Shown one piece after another: positions 49,316-58,065 of a stretch of DNA of 61,052 nt; positions within the stretch are counted from its first letter, which is position 1, and the number at the start of each line of letters is the position of its first letter. The stretch lies in NCBI GenBank assembly GCA_030826915.1, contig JAUUDE010000081.1, positions 1 to 61,052 of the forward strand, read 5' to 3'. Made by a program: the position numbers and the translations under genes. The notes beneath the pieces are model-generated. The model was not told where the DNA came from and searched no databases. It saw only the letters and a list, made by a program, of their open reading frames with translations. Source of the DNA: Thiomicrospira sp. (GTDB lineage: Bacteria; Pseudomonadota; Gammaproteobacteria; Thiomicrospirales; Thiomicrospiraceae).

Positions 49316-49612
49316 ATGAATTTAATGAATATATCAGCTTTTAAAAGCCCAAAAAAAGCGGAACTTTATCTATTTGTTCCACAAGAAAGCGGTTTAGATG
49401 ATTTACCTAAAGAACTGCTTGTTATGTTTGGCAAGCCTGAGCACGTTATTGATTTTGAATTAACCCCAGAAAAAAAGCTTGCCCGTGAAGATGCTGCTAC
49501 CGTATTAGAAGCCATTGAAAGCAAAGGCTACTTTATGCAAATGCCGCCACATGAAGTGGAAAAAATGGGTAACATGACCCCACCTCCGGCGCATCTTGAT
49601 AACATCTTTTAA
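49316..49612 (+). CDS. YcgL-domain protein
   Basis: 98 residues matching the YcgL (DUF709) family: KAELYLFVPQESGLDDLPKELLVMFGKPEHVIDFELTPEKKLAREDAATVLEAI and a C-terminal GYFMQMPP. Small cytoplasmic protein of unknown function, common in gammaproteobacteria. AGGATT lies upstream of the ATG. Confidence 0.88.
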   Translation: MNLMNISAFKSPKKAELYLFVPQESGLDDLPKELLVMFGKPEHVIDFELTPEKKLAREDAATVLEAIESKGYFMQMPPHEVEKMGNMTPPPAHLDNIF

Positions 49613-49726
49613 TGTTAAAAGAATTTGAATAACCAATAAAACCACTCAAGTATTTACAAAGTTTGTTTTGTGAATACAATAGAAGTTCAGTTTTAAAAAC
49701 TCAATTTAATCTATAAGGATATCGCC

Positions 49727-50335
49727 ATGGCATTTACGCTTCCAGATTTACCGTATGACTACAACGCATTAGAAGTTTCTATCGATGCTCGTACAATGGA
49801 AATCCACCATACAAAACACCACAATGCTTACATCACCAATTTAAATAATGCAATTGCTGACACTGAAATGGCAGATATGTCATTAGAAGATATGATGGCA
49901 AAAGCAGGCACTTTACCTCCTGCGGTTCGTAACAACGGTGGTGGACACTGGAACCACGCTTTCTTCTGGGAAGTGATGTCAGGTGACAGCATGGGCGCTC
50001 CTACTGGTGATTTAGCAGATGACATTACAGCTACTTTCGGTAGCTTCGATGATATGAAAGCAAAATTCAACACAGCTGGTGCAACACAGTTTGGTTCAGG
50101 TTGGGCATGGCTAACCGTTTCAGCTGATGGTAAGCTAGAAATTTCTTCTACGCCAAACCAAGACAACCCATTAATGGATTGCGCTAAAACTCAAGGTACA
50201 CCAATTCTAGGTTTAGACGTTTGGGAACACGCTTACTACCTACGTTACCAAAATCTTCGCCCTGCTTACATGCAAGCTTGGTGGGATGTGGTGAACTGGG
50301 ATAAGGTTTCAGAGCTATACGCTGCCGCTAAATAA
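49727..50335 (+). CDS. sodB: Superoxide dismutase, Fe/Mn family
   Basis: 202 residues. Metal ligands: His in [12 protein letters not shown] and NHAFFWEVM, Asp and His in [31 protein letters not shown] is near the position that divides Fe and Mn enzymes. The sequence looks closest to the iron or cambialistic type, so the metal is not certain. Cytoplasmic, no signal peptide. Preceded by AAGGATAT. Confidence 0.92.
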   Translation: MAFTLPDLPYDYNALEVSIDARTMEIHHTKHHNAYITNLNNAIADTEMADMSLEDMMAKAGTLPPAVRNNGGGHWNHAFFWEVMSGDSMGAPTGDLADDITATFGSFDDMKAKFNTAGATQFGSGWAWLTVSADGKLEISSTPNQDNPLMDCAKTQGTPILGLDVWEHAYYLRYQNLRPAYMQAWWDVVNWDKVSELYAAAK

Positions 50336-50461
50336 TTATATTTTTGCGCAATTTCGTTGTTGGATGACTTTCTGAGATCCTCATGTATTATCCATACATT
50401 TTGGTTCTCAAAAGCCACCCGCCTAGAACTTGAAGCAAAATCCTAATTATTTATCCAGAAT

Positions 50462-50486
50462 AAAACCTCGCATTGCGGGGTTTTTT
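50462..50486 (+). terminator. Terminator after sodB
   Basis: AAAACCTCGC-ATT-GCGGGG followed by six T residues, about 130 bases after the sodB stop. The rest of the 50336-50599 spacer shows no gene. Confidence 0.85.
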
Positions 50487-50599
50487 ATTGCCCAACAAAA
50501 TGCACTCAACTACCAGATTCTCCCTCCTCCTTTTCATATTACTTAGTCCTCAACTCCTACCTCTTTACAGATAAATCTACCCCCTCCTTATTAAAAAAA

Positions 50600-51035
50600 G
50601 GGTATCTGGAATAGAGCGTGGAAAATCCATCAAATGAATTTCACACCCATTCCAGCCAAATTGGGAATTTAGTCAAATTCACCTTTTTCAAGTAAATCGC
50701 AAAGAGTGGGAATGTGAGCACCGTAGTAGCGTTTTTCTTCAATAATTTCTGTTCTGTATTTCTGTTTTATTGATTGTGAACCAACAAGACTATCGGTCAT
50801 TAAATAAAAGACTGGAGCCTCTTTAACGGGCTTACGCTTCTTCATGCGAATCGTACTTGTTGTTGGCTTATTGGCCTCTACGTTATAAAGCATTTTGGCT
50901 CTAACCACATCAAAACTGTATCCTCTACCCATGCACTGAACATCCTTTGCATAGCGATTAATACTTTCAGTATAGGCATTGGTCACAGGATAGTCAAAGC
51001 CATTCAAAATCTCTGGCATCCAGTTCGATAATGGT
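50600..51035 (-). mobile_element. ISL3-family insertion sequence remnant (3' part)
   Basis: One end is present, beginning GGGTATCTGGAATAGAGC at 50600 and continuing through TTTCACACCCATTCCAGCC, typical of ISL3 ends. Inside is the C-terminal part of the transposase (50669-51019 and a few codons more: NAYTESINRYAKDVQCMGRGYSFDVVRAKMLY). The rest of the transposase and the other end are missing. The DUF6502 sequence begins where it stops (between about 51020 and 51040). Confidence 0.75.
50669..51019 (-). pseudogene. ISL3 transposase, C-terminal fragment
   Basis: 117 codons with the C-terminal signature of ISL3 transposases (TNAYTESINRYAKD and GRGYSFDVVRAKM). The family's N-terminal zinc finger and most of the DDE core are absent, so it is inactive. 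Confidence 0.8.
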
Positions 51036-51689
51036 CAAGGGAAAACAACCATATCGAGCGTTTCAGCCAAAACAGGCCTATCAAGAAAAGAAGTTAAGCG
51101 CTTAAAAGAAACCGAGCAAATAGACCATAACCAAAACAGTCAGAAATATAATCGAGCGACCAGAGTCATCAGTGGCTGGACCAATAAGCAAGAATTTTTA
51201 GACGCTTCCGGAAAGCCAACACCTTTAAGATTAGATAATCAAGCACCCTCATTTTCCAATCTTGTAAAAAGGTACAGTGGAGATATACCAGCTAAAGCAA
51301 TGCTGGATTTATTGCTAGAGGCTGAATGCATTGAAATTAATGACAACCTTGCTTTCTTGGTCAGGCCTGTTTACCTGCCTGGCAATGATTCTTCAGAAAT
51401 TGCACTTATCTTAGGAACAGATACTACAGAGCTCATTGAAACTATCAGTCACAACATGGTTACTGATGAAAGTAACAAACGCTTTCAAAGAAAAGTTTCC
51501 ACTCATAAGCTGGACAAGGCCGCCGTTTCAGCATTCCAAAAATTGGCAGCCAACCACTCACAGGCTCTTCTGGAAGAATTAGACTCATGGCTTTCTGAAC
51601 ATGAAGCAGAAAACGGTAATGACAGCCAATATGTCAGTGTCGGGGTTTATTACTATGAATTCAAAAACAAGGAAAATCATCATGATTAA
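51021..51689 (+). pseudogene. DUF6502 gene lacking its N-terminus
   Basis: The frame is open and conserved well before the first ATG (51300): QFDNGQGKTTISSVSAKTGL, SRKEVKRLKE, NRATRVISGWTN, FLDASGKPTPLRL and FSNLVKRYSGDIPAKAMLDLLLEAE are family features. The N-terminal part of about 60 residues is missing and ISL3 sequence lies there instead. DUF6502 proteins look like DNA-binding regulators and pair with DUF5666 genes, as here: it overlaps the next start by 8 bases. Expression from ATG 51300 would give a 129-residue fragment. Confidence 0.7.
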
Positions 51690-53184
51690 ACCATTTAAGA
51701 CAACTACAATAGCAAGCGCAATCGCCGTAACTTTAGCTGCTTGTGGTGGTGGAACTTCCTCAGATACAGATACTGCTGGCATTGAAGGCTCAGGATTTAT
51801 TTCTACTGGAACCATTACAGGCTTTGGTAGCGTTTACGTCAATGGCGTAAAATTTGAAACAGACAGTGCCACCTTTGATATTGAAGGCAACAGCAGTCGC
51901 ACATCTCAAGCAGACTTGGCTATCGGGATGGTGGTACGTGTCAACGGAACCATTAACCCTGATGGCGTTACAGGAAACGCAACCAGCATAATCTTTGATG
52001 ATGAGTTGCAAGCACCCATATCTGGACTGTCATTTAACCCTTCTGGCGCAACAGCAGATACAGCAGACACAGCCTCTTTCACGGTTTTAGGCGTTACAGT
52101 AGATGCCGACCGTATCACCACTAACTTTGATGGCCCTACTTTATTCGATTCAGCTGCAGGAAGCCTAGTGGATGGTAATCATATTGAAATCAGCGGTTTC
52201 TTTGATTCAAACGGTGTGCTCCATGCTAGCCGCATCGAAAAACAGAGTGATTCAAAGGTTGAGATGAAAGGTACGGTTGCTAATTATGTTAATGATAGTA
52301 ATTTTGATCTTGTAAGATTAGATAGTAATAACAACGTGATTGTCACTATCAGTGTAGATGCATCCTCTGCATCTTCAATTGAAGGGTTTCCTAATGGCAT
52401 TTCAGATGGCGCATTCATTGAAGTAGAAGGAATTTATAGTTCAGGTAGTAATACCATTACAGCTGACAAAGTTGAGTCTGAATCTTTTGAAGTAGAAGAT
52501 ACTAATGAATTTGAAATTGAAGGCTATATCACCAACTTCAATAGCAATAGCGATTTTAAAATCAACGGCATGAGCATTGACGCAAGTGGTGCACAAATCG
52601 AGCCTGCTAGCACAATTTTAGCGAATGACTTAAAAGTCGAGGCAGAAGGTCAAATAGTAAACAACGTACTTATAGCCAATGAAATTTCATTACGTAGCGG
52701 TGAAATTAAAATTGAAGCTCCAGTATCAAGTACTGACACTGTAAACAACACCATTACTGTTGCACCGACTTCAACAGACTTCATCATCATCGAAGTCGGC
52801 AATGAAACAGAGTTCAGAGATGAAGTAAACGATACAGAACCTTTTTATCTTGAAGACATCACCAATAGCATGCATATTGCAATTGAAGGCTACGAGCTTC
52901 AAAACGGCAATGTATTTGCTGATAAAGTTGTTGTAATTGATGGTTCAGACGGTATAGCCGTAGACGGCATTCTCGAAAGTTTTGAAAGTGGTTCAAAAAC
53001 TGTCACCATTCTTGGCGCTACCTTTTCTGCAATTGATGGTACTACAACATATGAACAAAATGATGTCGTTTTAAGCCCTAATGACTGGGCAACTTTAGAA
53101 CCCCTCTTAACTCCAAATACCACACAGATTGAAGTTGAAGACACGGACTCTGATGGTATTGCAGATAAAATAGAAATAGATTAA
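51682..53184 (+). CDS. DUF5666 repeat lipoprotein
   Basis: 500 residues from ATG 51682 (AAGGAAAA upstream). The lipoprotein signal peptide ends IAVTLAAC-GG. The rest is built of repeated beta-rich units of about 70 residues with G-x-I/F-x-G-T, VNGV, V-E-x-G and A-x-x-I-x-I patterns (for example SGFISTGTITGFGSVYVNGVKFETDS), the DUF5666 family. Very acidic. Exported and probably anchored to the outer membrane; function unknown. Its regulator-like partner is truncated. Confidence 0.8.
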   Translation: MIKPFKTTTIASAIAVTLAACGGGTSSDTDTAGIEGSGFISTGTITGFGSVYVNGVKFETDSATFDIEGNSSRTSQADLAIGMVVRVNGTINPDGVTGNATSIIFDDELQAPISGLSFNPSGATADTADTASFTVLGVTVDADRITTNFDGPTLFDSAAGSLVDGNHIEISGFFDSNGVLHASRIEKQSDSKVEMKGTVANYVNDSNFDLVRLDSNNNVIVTISVDASSASSIEGFPNGISDGAFIEVEGIYSSGSNTITADKVESESFEVEDTNEFEIEGYITNFNSNSDFKINGMSIDASGAQIEPASTILANDLKVEAEGQIVNNVLIANEISLRSGEIKIEAPVSSTDTVNNTITVAPTSTDFIIIEVGNETEFRDEVNDTEPFYLEDITNSMHIAIEGYELQNGNVFADKVVVIDGSDGIAVDGILESFESGSKTVTILGATFSAIDGTTTYEQNDVVLSPNDWATLEPLLTPNTTQIEVEDTDSDGIADKIEID

Positions 53185-53203
53185 AAAAACAATCGCACTC
53201 AAT

Positions 53204-53230
53204 AAGCCCCTTCACATAGGGCTTTTTTTT
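53204..53230 (+). terminator. Terminator after the DUF5666 gene
   Basis: AAGCCC (53204-53209) and GGGCTT (53219-53224) around a 9-base loop, followed by eight T residues counted from the end of the stem. Confidence 0.85.
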
Positions 53231-53292
53231 ACCCCAACAAAATACAATCCATTACACTATTCAGCATACAAACCTAATAAAAAGGAAAAATT

Positions 53293-53847
53293 ATGGTTAG
53301 CCTAACTACCCCTGTATGTGACTTTAATCAACCTGCTATCAATTTCGATTTACCTGGTGTCGATGGCCAAAACTGGACTTTGCAAAAAGCAAAAGGCGAA
53401 AATGGCCTTTTAGTGATGTTTATCTGCAACCACTGCCCTTACGTCAAAGCCATCCATAAAAGGCTGGTAGAAGACACTCGCATTCTGAGAGATGAATATG
53501 GCATAAACAGCATTGCTATTATGTCGAATGACCCTAATGAATATGCAGAAGACTCCTTTGAAAACATGCAAAAAATTTCGGAACAATGGAATTTTCCATT
53601 CCCTTATGTTTTGGATGAAACTCAAGAGATAGCTAAAAAGTATGGAGCGGTCTGCACACCTGATTTCTTTGGTTACAACAAAGACTTAAAACTGCAATAC
53701 CGTGGACGTTTAGATGAGTCACGTAAAGAGACTTCGCCAGAAGGCGTTCGCCGTGATCTAATGGAAGCGATGAAGCAAGTTGCACAAACTGGGCAAGGCC
53801 CATTAGAACAAATTCCATCTATGGGCTGTTCAATTAAGTGGAAATAA
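53293..53847 (+). CDS. Thioredoxin-like / peroxiredoxin-like protein with CxxC
   Basis: 184 residues, cytoplasmic. AhpC/TSA-type fold with the redox motif FICNHCPYVKAIH (Cys-Asn-His-Cys), AIMSNDPNEYAEDSFENMQ, a cis-Pro region VCTPDFFGYN and the family's closing IPSMGCSIKWK. A well-spread family in bacteria whose substrate is not known. Stands alone between terminators. AAGGAAAA precedes the start. Confidence 0.85.
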   Translation: MVSLTTPVCDFNQPAINFDLPGVDGQNWTLQKAKGENGLLVMFICNHCPYVKAIHKRLVEDTRILRDEYGINSIAIMSNDPNEYAEDSFENMQKISEQWNFPFPYVLDETQEIAKKYGAVCTPDFFGYNKDLKLQYRGRLDESRKETSPEGVRRDLMEAMKQVAQTGQGPLEQIPSMGCSIKWK

Positions 53848-53919
53848 AAGATAATCTTATCAAAGAGACTTGCTTTTACTATTAAATAGTCGACTCTGAA
53901 TAACTCCTTTAAATTATGG

Positions 53920-54028
53920 CAAAGCCAGATTTTCCTCAACAAGGCAGAATTTTGAAATGCTATCTAGATAACATAAGAAATTCTAACGCCGTTGAGCGAA
54001 AACTGGCGCAGCCCCTTCGGGTGGGGCT
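53920..54028 (+). repeat. Dispersed repeat, second copy of the MITE interior
   Basis: From GCAAAGCCAGATTTTC to GGTGGGGCT. Its two ends match, in opposite orientation, the interior of the element at 42063-42326: AAGCC-AxATTTTC-N5-CAAGGC, and CTGGCGCAGCCCCTTCGGG against TTTGGCGTAGGCCCCTTCGGG. AGCCCC-TTCGGGT-GGGGCT forms a tight hairpin. It occupies most of the 317-base gene-free spacer 53848-54164. Confidence 0.6.
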
Positions 54029-54164
54029 ATTTAAGGTCTAACAATAGTGAGCCATTCAGTTTATTTTCACTCACATACATTTGGTACAAAGCTCTCAATT
54101 ATATTTACTCACCAACACAGGAATGCAACGAAGCATAGCCTAATAGAAAAACAAAAGGTTACTT

Positions 54165-55286
54165 ATGTCAACATATCTCGTTGCACCCGATAGTTTTAAA
54201 GGCTCTTTAGACGCCTCCCAATTTTGTCAAATCGCCACACAAGTTATTCAATCACTTGACCCTAATGCTAAGGTTTTTTCCCGACCTATGTCTGATGGTG
54301 GAGAGGGCTTTGTAGAAAGCTTTACCTTTGCTGGAGTTGGTGAGCCTCAATCTATTTGGGTTTCTGGCCCACTGGGAAAAAAAACCAAAGCCACTTTTGC
54401 CTGGCAAGCAGAGACTCAAACAGCCATTATTGAGATGGCACAGGCCTCTGGCATTACCAAAGTAAGACGCCCAGAACTTAACCCCTTAAACACTCATACT
54501 TACGGCACGGGTCAAATGATTCAAGGCGCCATAGACATGGGGGCTAAAAAAATCATTTTGGGTTTGGGCGGTTCTGCCACAAATGATGGTGGCGCGGGTG
54601 CTTTAATGGCTTTAGGTGTGCCTTTACTTGATAACAAACAACAACCTATTAATTTAGGCGGTCAAGCATTGAAAGACTTAGCATCTATTGGCACTGTTCC
54701 ACATTACTTATTAGACATAGAGTGGCAAATTGCCTGTGATGTAACCAACCCACTTTTAGGCAAAAATGGCGCAACGGCAGTTTTTGGCCCACAAAAAGGC
54801 GGCCAACCAGCGCAACTTGAGATTCTTGAAAAAGCATTAGGAAACTTTGCTTCAGTGCTTGAACAGCACAATCAACAAACCGTGCATTTAGAGCCTGGTG
54901 CAGGGGCCGCTGGAGGCATGGCCGCAGGTTTTATGGGCCTGCTCAATGCCAAATTAGTACCGGGGTTTGATGTAATTAACCAAACCTTAAAGTTAGATGA
55001 ATTGCTACACAACAATGACATTGACTATATCTTTACAGGCGAAGGCCGTTTCGACAGCCAAACTCGTTTTGGGAAATTGCCACTAAGAATTGCTGAACTC
55101 GGTAATCAGTTCAATGTTCCAACCATTGGAATTTGCGGTAGCCTGACCTGCTCAGTAGAAGATTTACCTGAATTCAAAGCCATTTTTAGCATTGTAAATA
55201 AAATTATGGATGAATCTGAAGCGATGGGCAATGCACCTTTCCTTTTAGAGCAAACCCTTCATTCTGTAATGCGAATTTTAAAATAG
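54165..55286 (+). CDS. Glycerate kinase
   Basis: 373 residues, GarK/GlxK family: VAPDSFKGSLDASQFCQIA at the N-terminus, RPMSDGGEGFVESF, GLGGSATNDGGAGALMALG, GKNGATAVFGPQKG, PGAGAAGGMAAGF, FTGEGRFDSQT. Phosphorylates glycerate, to 2- or 3-phosphoglycerate depending on the enzyme. With Gph it could complete the salvage of 2-phosphoglycolate carbon through glycerate, though the intervening enzymes are not in the window. Confidence 0.92.
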   Translation: MSTYLVAPDSFKGSLDASQFCQIATQVIQSLDPNAKVFSRPMSDGGEGFVESFTFAGVGEPQSIWVSGPLGKKTKATFAWQAETQTAIIEMAQASGITKVRRPELNPLNTHTYGTGQMIQGAIDMGAKKIILGLGGSATNDGGAGALMALGVPLLDNKQQPINLGGQALKDLASIGTVPHYLLDIEWQIACDVTNPLLGKNGATAVFGPQKGGQPAQLEILEKALGNFASVLEQHNQQTVHLEPGAGAAGGMAAGFMGLLNAKLVPGFDVINQTLKLDELLHNNDIDYIFTGEGRFDSQTRFGKLPLRIAELGNQFNVPTIGICGSLTCSVEDLPEFKAIFSIVNKIMDESEAMGNAPFLLEQTLHSVMRILK

Positions 55287-55319
55287 AATACAAACGAACT
55301 TCAAAACATTCACAACATA

Positions 55320-55343
55320 AAGATAACCAGGCCTGGTTATCTT
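55320..55343. repeat. Iterated palindrome, 24-bp intergenic copy
   Basis: The longest copy in the window: core ATAACCAGGCCTGGTTAT (55323-55340) extended by AAG on the left and CTT on the right to 24 bp of perfect symmetry. Located between glycerate kinase and the Pho-box-like sequence before btaA. Confidence 0.9.
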
Positions 55344-55393
55344 AAAACCCATCTAATTTTCTCTTCTAAAACTTACATATAGCCGTTACACAA

Positions 55394-55427
55394 CTGTCAT
55401 ATTGCAGTAACAACAAATCGATAACAT
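55394..55427 (+). promoter_or_regulatory. Pho-box-like promoter of btaA
   Basis: CTGTCATATTGCAGTAAC (55394-55411) has two 7-base half-sites spaced 11 bp (CTGTCAT and CAGTAAC); the first is identical to the PhoB consensus half-site. A third, weaker half-site CGTTACA lies 10 bp upstream. Exactly 10 bp downstream is TAACAT (55422-55427), a possible -10, which is the spacing of PhoB-activated promoters. The match was found by eye. Confidence 0.6.
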
Positions 55428-55442
55428 TATTTGAAATATATT

Positions 55443-55466
55443 GAGCCCTTTGCACAAGAAGGGCTC
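55443..55466 (+). promoter_or_regulatory. Strong hairpin in the btaA leader
   Basis: GAGCCCTT (55443-55450) and AAGGGCTC (55459-55466) around an 8-base loop, 41 bases before the btaA ATG and downstream of the inferred transcription start. Followed by ATATTT, not a real T-run, so more likely a leader RNA structure than a terminator. Confidence 0.5.
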
Positions 55467-55507
55467 ATATTTATCAAAGTCATTAACACCTTTAAAGAAG
55501 ATTAAAA

Positions 55508-56812
55508 ATGAACTCATCGAACTCGCTTGATTTATCTACTCAAACCCCTAAAACAAAAACCTTACTGAACTCGGCTGTAAACAATACCTCTATCTTGAGT
55601 CGTAAAGGTTTTTTGGATCGTTTGTTCACTAGCTGGTTTGACCGTTTGGTCTATCCCCAGATTTGGGAAGATCCTGAAGTAGATATTCAAGCGTTACAAA
55701 TCGATAAACAATCACGCATTTTCACCATTTCTTCTGGCGGTTGTAATGCATTAAATTACTTAACCGAACAACCTGAACACATTGAGGTGGTTGATTTAAA
55801 CGAAGCGCATATTGCTTTAATAAAATTAAAACTGACCGCCATTGAACATATGCCTAATGCAGAGGCTTTTTTTGATTTTTTCGGCAAAGCCAACCTGCAA
55901 AAAAACATGGATCGTTACGAAGCTTATATCAAGCCACACTTAGACAGAAAAACGCTTGAATATTGGGAGTCTAAAGAACGCCCGTGGAGTAAAAAACGCA
56001 TTACCTACTTTACCAACGGTTTTTACAAGCACGGGCTTTTAGGTCATTTTATTGGCTTAATTCACTGGACAGGAAAACGCCTTGGCTATGATATTTCAAA
56101 AATGATGCAGGCAAGTAATTTAGAGCAACAACAGCAGCTTTTTGATGAAAATGTTGCCCCGATTTTTGACACAAAACTACTCAAGTTTTTGTCTAACCGT
56201 GCCATGGTCATGTACAGCCTTGGCATACCTCCATCACAGTTTGATGAACTGCATAAACAGTCAGAAGATGAACAAAAAGGTATGCACAACTTACTTAAAG
56301 AACGTGCTCGTCAATTAGCTTGTGATTTTTCGTTAGACGAGAACTACTTTGCTTGGCAGGCATTTAAACGGGAATACGATATTAAACACCGCAAAGCCAT
56401 TCCACGTTATTTAAAACAAGGGGTTTTTGATGTTTTAAAAGACAACCAACAAATAGTGAATGTGAGCCACAGCTCAATGACCGAGCGTTTAAAGGCATTG
56501 CCTGCAAACAGTTTAAATGCCTATCTGTTTTTGGATGCGCAAGACTGGATGGATGAAAATCAATTAACGGAGCTTTGGCAAGAAGTTAATCGCACGGCTA
56601 TGCCAGATGCAAGAGTGGTATTTAGAACTGCAGGTGAAATTTCTCCATTAGAAGAAAAACTTCCACAAAGCATTCTAAATGAGTGGCAGACTGACGTTCA
56701 AAGCAACCAGGCCTGGACAAAAAAAGATCGCTCTGGAATTTATGGCGGTGTGCATTTGTATATCCATAAAAACCATCATGCAGAATCTGCCAACCACGTT
56801 GATAATAAGTAA
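55508..56812 (+). CDS. btaA: SAM:diacylglycerol 3-amino-3-carboxypropyltransferase (BtaA)
   Basis: 434 residues, DUF3419/BtaA family. Features: WFDRLVYPQIWEDPEVDIQAL, ISSGGCNALNYLTEQPEHIEVVDLNEAHIALIKLKL (SAM-binding), NGFYKHGLLGHFIGLIHW, LSNRAMVMYSLGIPPSQF, ACDFSLDENYFAWQAF, YLFLDAQDWM and DRSGIYGGVHLY. BtaA attaches the homoserine moiety of SAM to diacylglycerol, the first step of betaine lipid (DGTS) synthesis. The usual second gene, the N-methyltransferase BtaB, is not next to it; a GNAT gene starts 9 bases downstream. A Pho-box-like promoter precedes it, as expected for phosphate-free lipids. Confidence 0.88.
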   Translation: MNSSNSLDLSTQTPKTKTLLNSAVNNTSILSRKGFLDRLFTSWFDRLVYPQIWEDPEVDIQALQIDKQSRIFTISSGGCNALNYLTEQPEHIEVVDLNEAHIALIKLKLTAIEHMPNAEAFFDFFGKANLQKNMDRYEAYIKPHLDRKTLEYWESKERPWSKKRITYFTNGFYKHGLLGHFIGLIHWTGKRLGYDISKMMQASNLEQQQQLFDENVAPIFDTKLLKFLSNRAMVMYSLGIPPSQFDELHKQSEDEQKGMHNLLKERARQLACDFSLDENYFAWQAFKREYDIKHRKAIPRYLKQGVFDVLKDNQQIVNVSHSSMTERLKALPANSLNAYLFLDAQDWMDENQLTELWQEVNRTAMPDARVVFRTAGEISPLEEKLPQSILNEWQTDVQSNQAWTKKDRSGIYGGVHLYIHKNHHAESANHVDNK

Positions 56813-56821
56813 ATAAACAAC

Positions 56822-57937
56822 ATGATTATTACCAATAACCAGAGCTTAAACGAATATCACCCTTCTAAAATCTATGTTGAGACCTTGCTTAGTTTAGGTC
56901 TTGATAAGGCGATTCCGAATGTGCAGACGGATATTGATACCATTACCATTGATAAACAGCCCGTGCCTATCACACTGAATTATGAAGAGTACAATAATAG
57001 CTACGTTTGCTCTCCTTACACCGCCTATATTTCTTATGCACAAGATGAATTGCAACTGATTCATTCCAAAACACAGCGTAGGTTGTTTTGGGGAGCGATT
57101 CGTTTTGCAGATAAACTCTTAAAATGGGCAAATATTAATCAAACTTTATCCATTAACAACTGGTTAGTTTCAACCAATTTACCGCCAAACTGGTCAAGCC
57201 AAAGTATACAACAATTAACAGTAGATTTAATTGAACGCTACCCAAACCATAGCTTTAATATCCGTTCTTTAAATCCGCACAACCATGCACAGCTTATCCA
57301 AAATTTACAAGAACAAGGCTGGCTAATGCTGCCCGCTCGCCAGGTGTATCTATTTGATAATAAAGATAGGCAATGGTGGCAACGCAGTCATACAAAGCGC
57401 GATCAGAAGCTATTGCAAAAAACCCATTTACAACGAGTGAAGCCTGAAGAACATCAGCAAGCGGATTTTACTGAGATTGAAAATTGCTTTAAGCAGTTAT
57501 TTATTGAAAAACACTCTCACTTCAATCCACAATTTACAGCAGCTTATCTATATCAAATGCACCTTAATGGATTAATGGAATTTCACAGCTTTAGAGATCC
57601 AAACTCTCAACGTATTGTTGCGTCCATTGGGTTATTTACCCAGCAGGGAATCATTACCACACCTATGGTTGGTTACAATACCGGTCTGCCTAAGAAACTG
57701 GGGCTTTATCGCCTATTGATGGCCGTACTTTTAAAAGAGACTTATGACTCTGGAAAAATAATGAATTTGAGTTCAGGAGCAGGCAGTTTTAAAAGTGCTC
57801 GTGGTGGACGGCCTACTATTGAATATACGGCGTTTTACACCAATCATTTATCCTATAGACGCAAATTAACCATGTTCCTGTTTGCCAAACTTCTCAATAA
57901 ATACGCCCCTAAAGTGTTTGCTGAGAATCAGATTTAA
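56822..57937 (+). CDS. GNAT-fold acyltransferase paired with btaA
   Basis: 371 residues. The N-terminal half (1-160) is unrecognised; the C-terminal half resembles GNAT/FemAB-like acyltransferases (FHSFRDPNSQRIVASIGLF; GLYRLLMAVLLKETYDSG; NLSSGAGSFKSARGGRPTIEYTAFY). Starts 9 bases after btaA with no strong binding site, so it is probably translated with it. From context it may act on the free amine of diacylglyceryl-homoserine or on another lipid head group, in place of BtaB. This is an inference. An alternative is an unrelated amino-acyl or acetyl transfer. Confidence 0.65.
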   Translation: MIITNNQSLNEYHPSKIYVETLLSLGLDKAIPNVQTDIDTITIDKQPVPITLNYEEYNNSYVCSPYTAYISYAQDELQLIHSKTQRRLFWGAIRFADKLLKWANINQTLSINNWLVSTNLPPNWSSQSIQQLTVDLIERYPNHSFNIRSLNPHNHAQLIQNLQEQGWLMLPARQVYLFDNKDRQWWQRSHTKRDQKLLQKTHLQRVKPEEHQQADFTEIENCFKQLFIEKHSHFNPQFTAAYLYQMHLNGLMEFHSFRDPNSQRIVASIGLFTQQGIITTPMVGYNTGLPKKLGLYRLLMAVLLKETYDSGKIMNLSSGAGSFKSARGGRPTIEYTAFYTNHLSYRRKLTMFLFAKLLNKYAPKVFAENQI

Positions 57938-57945
57938 AGGGCATT

Positions 57946-57961
57946 TAACCAGGCCTGGTTA
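57946..57961. repeat. Iterated palindrome, 16-bp intergenic copy
   Basis: TAACCAGGCCTGGTTA, identical to 46797-46812, 8 bases after the stop of the GNAT gene and in the convergent spacer before the PlcP-type gene. With the 24-bp copy at 55320 it brackets the btaA-GNAT pair. Confidence 0.9.
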
Positions 57962-58065
57962 CTTTTATTTTTCTGTTTTCTACCAAGTGTTTTTATACCT
58001 AACATTCAAGTAAAACACTTGGTTTTAGGTCGGTTTTAATGATTTATCTCGCCGCTAGATTCGAT

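Noticed and set aside
55320-55343. 24-bp palindrome as an ordinary rho-independent terminator of glycerate kinase
   Set aside because: There is no T-run after it and the same core occurs inside genes; it belongs to the iterated palindrome family.
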